Assembly (NCBI GenBank): GCA_046302855.1
Contig: JBKCHH010000059.1
Coordinates: forward strand, 1 to 55,523
Direction of reading: 5' to 3'
DNA length: 55,523 bases
From: JBKCHH01 sp046302855
GTDB lineage: Bacteria; Pseudomonadota; Alphaproteobacteria; Rickettsiales; UBA8987
Positions 51,642-55,523 of the stretch are shown in pieces. The position numbers and the translations under genes were made by a program. Under the pieces are notes generated by a model, which saw nothing but the letters and a program-made list of their open reading frames with translations, did not search any database and was not told the origin of the DNA. Positions within the stretch are counted from its first letter, which is position 1; each line of letters opens with the position of its first letter.

Positions 51642-52673
51642 TTAAGCAAAATTATAGTGCTGTAGCCATCTTTCATCATTTTCAAAGAATTTTCTTAAAT
51701 CATCAATTCCATATTTTAACATGGCGAGCCTTTCTATACCCACGCCAAAGGCAAAGCCAGAATATTCTTTAGAGTCAATCCCTACATTTTCTAACACGCT
51801 TGGGTGAACCATTCCGCAACCTAAAATTTCTAGAAAATTACTATTATTTTTGCCACCAATTACAATTTTTCCGTTCTGCTTACTGTAGCCAACATCTACC
51901 TCAGCTGATGGCTCTGTAAAGGGGAAGAAGGATGGACGAAAGCGAAGCTCAATATCTGCCACTTCAAAAAAATCTTTTATAAAACGGTTTAGCACATACC
52001 TTAAATTGGCAAATGAGATGTTTTTATCTACGCACAAACACTCCATTTGGTGAAACATTGGCGAATGGGTTGCATCTGAATCGGAACGAAAAGTCTTTCC
52101 ACTGGCAATAATGCGAAAGGGTGGCTTGCCAGCCTTAAGAGCGTGAATTTGCACCGGCGAAGTATGGGTTCTTAGCACATGGGTTTTGTTTGGATGCAAA
52201 TTTTCCACATAAAAGGTGTCATGCATTTGCCTAGCTGGATGATTTTCTGGAATATTAAGGGCGGTAAAGTTAATGGCATCGTCCTCAATCTCATAACCAT
52301 CTGCCATTTTAAAGCCCATATTGCCCATTATCCGCACTACTTCATTAATGGTTTCAGGAATTGGGTTTAGGGAACCTTCTAGTGAATTTCTTGTAGGCAA
52401 AGTAATATCCAAACTTTCTTTTTGTAGCTTGGCTTCAAGCTCTAGCCTTTCTAGCTGAGTTTTTGCCCCATCGAAAATAGCGTTTAAATCTTCCTTTATT
52501 TTATTTAGAACCTTTGCCCTTTCTTTTTTATCCTCTTCATTTAAGTGGCGAAGATTAGCAAATTCTGCCGTTAATGGCGAAGACTTACCAAAATATTCAG
52601 ATTTTAACAAATCTAGCTCTTTTACAGAAGTCAATCCCTTAACCCTGCCCTCTATATCTTTAAAATTAAACAT
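51642..52673 (-). CDS. pheS: Phenylalanyl-tRNA synthetase alpha subunit
   Basis: This 343-residue class II subunit has the N-terminal coiled coil and then ARQMHDTFYV, the motif 2 SGKTFRSDSDATHSPMFHQME, and motif 3 GFAFGVGIERLAML. It charges tRNA-Phe as an alpha2-beta2 enzyme with PheT. pheT normally follows pheS, but here queC follows after 8 bp, so the pair is split. pdhC ends 2 bp upstream. Confidence 0.96.
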   Translation of the reverse strand: MFNFKDIEGRVKGLTSVKELDLLKSEYFGKSSPLTAEFANLRHLNEEDKKERAKVLNKIKEDLNAIFDGAKTQLERLELEAKLQKESLDITLPTRNSLEGSLNPIPETINEVVRIMGNMGFKMADGYEIEDDAINFTALNIPENHPARQMHDTFYVENLHPNKTHVLRTHTSPVQIHALKAGKPPFRIIASGKTFRSDSDATHSPMFHQMECLCVDKNISFANLRYVLNRFIKDFFEVADIELRFRPSFFPFTEPSAEVDVGYSKQNGKIVIGGKNNSNFLEILGCGMVHPSVLENVGIDSKEYSGFAFGVGIERLAMLKYGIDDLRKFFENDERWLQHYNFA

Positions 52674-52675
52674 AA

Positions 52676-53983
52676 TTAAACAAACATTCTAAGCGGTTCT
52701 TCAATGTAGTTTTTTAAAGACTTTAAAAACTCTGCCCCCAAAGCCCCATCTACTGAACGATGATCAACCGATAAGGTAGCGGTTAGAAAGTTTTTAGCAA
52801 CCACATTACCCTTTTTATCAAAGGCTGGTCTTGTTTCCCCTGCTCCAACAGCCAATATGCAAGATTGCGGTGGATTAATTATGGCGCTAAAGGTTTTTAC
52901 CCCATACATTCCTAAGTTAGAAATGCTAAAGCCACCACCTTGATATTCCTCTGGTTTTAGCTCATTTTTTCTTGCCCTTGTTGCTAGCTCTTTCATCTCA
53001 TTAGAAATTTGAATTAGCGTTTTTTGGTCAGCATTTTTTATAATTGGCGTTATAAGCCCGCCATCTATGGCAACGGCCACGGAAATATCTATGTTATTGT
53101 AGTAAACAATGGCATCATCATACCAAGATGAATTGCACAAGGGGTTATCTTTCAAAGCAAGGGAGGCTGCCTTTATAACCAAGTCATTTACTGAAATTTT
53201 GTAAGCAGGCTTAGCATCTTTCGGCAGTTTCTCCTCTGCCTTCTTATTTATTTGCTCCCTTGCCTCTAGAAGTTTATCAATTTCTAACTCAACGCTTAAA
53301 TAAAAGTGCGGAACCATTTGTTTTGATTCGCTTAGCCTTTTGGCAACGGTTTTTCTCATATTAGAGTTTTTTACTGTATAAAACTCTTCGGTATTTCTTT
53401 TTAAAACTGTTGTGGAAGAACCTTGCGAGTGCTTTAAAGCCCTTGCAACATCATCTGAAACTACCCTGCCTTTTGGGCCAGAACCTTCAACTAAGTGCAA
53501 ATCAACACCAAATTCTTCTGCCACCCTTTTAGCAAGGGGTGAGGCTTTAACGCGTTCAGAGCTATAATCCACTGTTTTAGTGGCGGTTATATGATTTTGG
53601 GGGGCTTGCGGGGCTTTTGGTGCAACTGGGGCTTGTGGAGCTTGGATAGTTGGTGCAGATGCAGGAGCCTTTGCTACCTCTTGCGGTTTTTGCACAGTAG
53701 CTTCCTTTACCACATAAGAATCAAGCGTTTTTTTATCTTCGCCATCTTTTAAAAGCAGAGCTATAACACGGTTTACGGCAACATTATCTGTGCCATCCTT
53801 TACTAGAATTTTGCCCAAGGTTCCTTCATCAACTGCTTCCACCTCCATTGTTGCCTTATCAGTTTCAATTTCAGCAATTACTTGACCGGCCTTTACCTTT
53901 TCGCCCTCCTTCTTCAACCATTTAGCAAGGGTTCCATCCACCATAGTGGGGGAAAGGGCAGGCATTAAAATTTCTATTGGCAT
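52676..53983 (-). CDS. pdhC: Pyruvate dehydrogenase complex E2 (dihydrolipoamide acetyltransferase)
   Basis: This 435-residue protein has one lipoyl domain (residues 1-75, lipoylated Lys43 in ETDKATMEVEA), then an Ala/Pro linker (about 95-130). The E3-binding domain follows (ASPLAKRVAEEFGVDLHLVEGSGPKGRVV), and then the catalytic domain with DHRSVDGALG (His408, Asp412). MPIEILMPALSPTM is the standard alphaproteobacterial start, although the frame is open 51 bases upstream. pdhA and pdhB are not adjacent. It leads the tight run pdhC-pheS-queC-thiS. Confidence 0.95.
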   Translation of the reverse strand: MPIEILMPALSPTMVDGTLAKWLKKEGEKVKAGQVIAEIETDKATMEVEAVDEGTLGKILVKDGTDNVAVNRVIALLLKDGEDKKTLDSYVVKEATVQKPQEVAKAPASAPTIQAPQAPVAPKAPQAPQNHITATKTVDYSSERVKASPLAKRVAEEFGVDLHLVEGSGPKGRVVSDDVARALKHSQGSSTTVLKRNTEEFYTVKNSNMRKTVAKRLSESKQMVPHFYLSVELEIDKLLEAREQINKKAEEKLPKDAKPAYKISVNDLVIKAASLALKDNPLCNSSWYDDAIVYYNNIDISVAVAIDGGLITPIIKNADQKTLIQISNEMKELATRARKNELKPEEYQGGGFSISNLGMYGVKTFSAIINPPQSCILAVGAGETRPAFDKKGNVVAKNFLTATLSVDHRSVDGALGAEFLKSLKNYIEEPLRMFV

Positions 53984-54034
53984 AGTTTCAAACAGTTCAA
54001 TATTTAAGTTAGGGAAAATATTAGAAATTACCAA

Positions 54035-54182
54035 TTAATAAAGGATTATTTAGGGATTATGGAAGAGATTATTTGGAGTTATTTACCGCGACCTTGGGTT
54101 TTCGGGCATCTCCACCCCTTTAACTTCCTCAGAGGGAGTTAGAAATTTATTGGAAACACAGGCTATTCTTTAACAACACTCC
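54035..54182 (-). ncRNA. Possible structured RNA in the flbD-pdhC gap
   Basis: This gene-free stretch lies between flbD and pdhC, both on the minus strand. Read on that strand, GGGAGTGTTGTT and AATAACTCC could close a long-range stem. A near-perfect 21-base palindrome (54121-54141, TAACTTCCTC and GAGGGAGTTA) lies inside. GC-richer motifs such as GGGGTGGAGATGCCCG and AAGGTCGCGG resemble structured RNA more than random AT-rich spacer. A 6S-like RNA or a leader element is possible. Speculative. Confidence 0.25.
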
Positions 54183-55451
54183 CTATCCACCCAGCCTATA
54201 TTCCTTTAGCTTATCTTTTAGCTCGGCGATGGTGATGCCCAAAATTGAGGCAGCGTAGTTATTATCGCCCAAGCAAGAGTTAATGGTTTGCACAATGGCT
54301 TCCCGCTCAACATCTTTTAAAGATTTTACCTTATCGTTTAAAGCCCCTTCATCAAACAGCATTAGGTCTTTTTCTTCAATAAAATTGCTGTCAGATAGCA
54401 AAATGGCACGGTGCATAGTGTTTTCTAGCTCCCTAATGTTACCTGGCCAATTATACTGAATTAACTTTTTTCTAGCCTCATCTGATAATGGTTTTTGGGG
54501 AAAGTTATTCAGCCTAGAATATTTACTAATAAAGGTTTGGGCAAGGGATAACACATCTTCCTTCCTATCCCTAAGTGGGGGTAATTCTATATGCATTACA
54601 TTTAGGCGAAAGAGCAAATCTTGGCGGAAGGTGTTTTTCTTAACCTCTTCTTTTAATTGGCGATTACTGGTTGAAATAATACGAAGGTCTATTTTTATAG
54701 GCTTATTGCCACCAATTCGGTTGATTTCTTTTTCTTGAATGGCACGCAAAAGCTTGGCTTGCAGTTTAAAATCCATTTCGCTTATTTCATCTAATAGTAG
54801 AGTTCCGCCACTTGCCTCTTCAAACTTGCCAATTCTTAAATTATTAGCACCGGTGAAAGCTCCTTTCTCATGCCCAAAAAGCTCTGATTCAATTAGATTT
54901 TCTGGAATGGCGGCACAGTTTACAGAAACTAGCTCTTTATTTGCCCTTTTACTTTTTTGATGAATAAATTTGGAGATAACCTCTTTACCAGTACCACTTT
55001 CCCCCGTAATTAGAATATTAGCGGTGCTGGGTGCCACCTGTTCTGCCACCTTCATTATTTTTTGCATTAGGGGGCTTTGATAGATAATTTCTTCAGAAGT
55101 TTGGGGCTTGGCTATTGCCTCTAAAATAAGGGCAATTTTTTCAATTTTTGGGGGTAGAGGCAAAAACTCTTTGGCACCGGCCTTTATTGCTTTTGTTGCC
55201 TCTTCAATTGAGGTATTTTCACCGCAGGCAATAATGTCGGTGGAGATTTTTTCATTATCAAGCAGGGTTTTAAAACTGGCAATATCAAAGCTGGTTTCAA
55301 TAATTATTAAGCGGAAGGAGGAATCAAGACACAGAATTTCAATTGCCTTAGTAAAATCAGTAAAGTGTGAAACGCTTGCCCCCTTTTGCGTAGCAATGCG
55401 GATGGCTATGCTTAAATTACCAGAGGGCTTGCCTAAAACTAATATCTTCAT
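54183..55451 (-). CDS. flbD: Sigma54-dependent regulator, FlbD-like
   Basis: This 422-residue protein has a receiver-like domain (1-112), an AAA+ domain with Walker A GESGTGKE (150-157) and the sigma54-contact GAFTGA (197-202), and a C-terminal Fis-type helix-turn-helix. KEFLPLPPKIE and the following VAPSTANILITGESGTGKE closely follow Caulobacter FlbD, which activates late flagellar genes and represses early ones. The expected phospho-acceptor position is Glu52 in IIIETSFD rather than Asp, in keeping with FlbD not using ordinary phosphorylation. No flagellar structural gene is in the window. Confidence 0.85.
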   Translation of the reverse strand: MKILVLGKPSGNLSIAIRIATQKGASVSHFTDFTKAIEILCLDSSFRLIIIETSFDIASFKTLLDNEKISTDIIACGENTSIEEATKAIKAGAKEFLPLPPKIEKIALILEAIAKPQTSEEIIYQSPLMQKIMKVAEQVAPSTANILITGESGTGKEVISKFIHQKSKRANKELVSVNCAAIPENLIESELFGHEKGAFTGANNLRIGKFEEASGGTLLLDEISEMDFKLQAKLLRAIQEKEINRIGGNKPIKIDLRIISTSNRQLKEEVKKNTFRQDLLFRLNVMHIELPPLRDRKEDVLSLAQTFISKYSRLNNFPQKPLSDEARKKLIQYNWPGNIRELENTMHRAILLSDSNFIEEKDLMLFDEGALNDKVKSLKDVEREAIVQTINSCLGDNNYAASILGITIAELKDKLKEYRLGG

Positions 55452-55482
55452 TATTTTTTTTAATATGATATTGCAAGTTTAT

Positions 55483-55523
55483 ATGAAAAAAAGAGTTTTA
55501 CAAGTTTTGCCAAGTTTAAATGT
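55483..55523 (+). CDS. Start of a probable glycosyltransferase (runs off the window)
   Basis: The ATG at 55483 opens MKKRVLQVLPSLN, the N-terminal strand and loop typical of family 4 glycosyltransferases (VLQVLPSLNxGGVER). Only 13 residues are visible, so the call is tentative. It is divergent from flbD. Confidence 0.45.
   Translation, partial: MKKRVLQVLPSLN

Overview
The window reads as part of the chromosome of an AT-rich alphaproteobacterium, with compact, mostly single-copy housekeeping genes. Lineage evidence is a PopZ (DUF2497) homologue, an NDUFA12-type complex I accessory subunit, a CobS-like ATPase, MetZ-type methionine synthesis, a PhoX phosphatase with a Tat signal and an FlbD-type flagellar regulator. 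VirB11 and VirB2 type IV secretion genes that are unlinked to each other, plus short palindromic repeats, recall Rickettsiales or Holosporales-like lineages. The order cannot be fixed from this window. The FlbD homologue and the biosynthetic genes (pgi, trpB, hisI, panD, folate, queuosine, polyamine) argue against an extremely reduced parasite.

Layout. 1-1552: 3' part of an MmeI-like restriction-modification gene with a more GC-rich, mosaic composition. 1.6-5.2 kb: tRNA-Glu, a palindromic repeat, pnp and a stand-alone virB11. 5.2-15.2 kb: an ene-reductase, carboxy(nor)spermidine dehydrogenase and decarboxylase, rsmG/coaD, a deoxyhypusine-synthase-like gene, folK, fabG-panD, miaB-NDUFA12 and a hydrolase. 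15.2-17.4 kb: a nested palindromic element, an IscR-like regulator with a recognisable promoter and operator, and three VirB2-like pilin genes. 17.5-23 kb: plsC, trpB-pgi, rfbD, tatA, a CobS-like ATPase and tRNA-Asp. 23-26.6 kb: a defence-like island (HEPN protein plus a type ISP/IIG restriction-modification enzyme). 26.7-32.6 kb: RcnA-like exporter, metZ, two related lipoproteins, an OprP-like porin with a sulfate-binding protein, and a DUF2892 protein with a histone-H1-like tail. 32.7-45 kb: cutA, thrS, tRNA-Phe, tRNA-Tyr, pyrG, apaG, clpP, rlmB, mutL-folE, hisI, a BI-1 protein, a YgiW-like protein and prfB with its programmed frameshift. 45-55.5 kb: popZ, phoX, lolD, lpdA, secG, the tight run pdhC-pheS-queC-thiS, flbD and the start of a glycosyltransferase.

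Functional links. QueC makes the queuosine precursor for GUN tRNAs such as the Asp(GUC) and Tyr(GUA) tRNAs here, and FolE supplies the shared first step of folate and queuosine synthesis. MiaB acts on A37 of tRNAs such as Phe(GAA) and Tyr(GUA). TatA could serve export of the Tat-dependent PhoX. The carboxyspermidine genes and the deoxyhypusine-synthase-like gene plausibly form a spermidine/homospermidine route. LpdA and PdhC are E3 and E2 of the pyruvate dehydrogenase complex.

Three repeat copies of about 145 bp (family 1) and three CGTCATTGCGAG-type palindromes (family 2) are the main non-coding structure. No CRISPR array, transposase or rRNA gene was seen.
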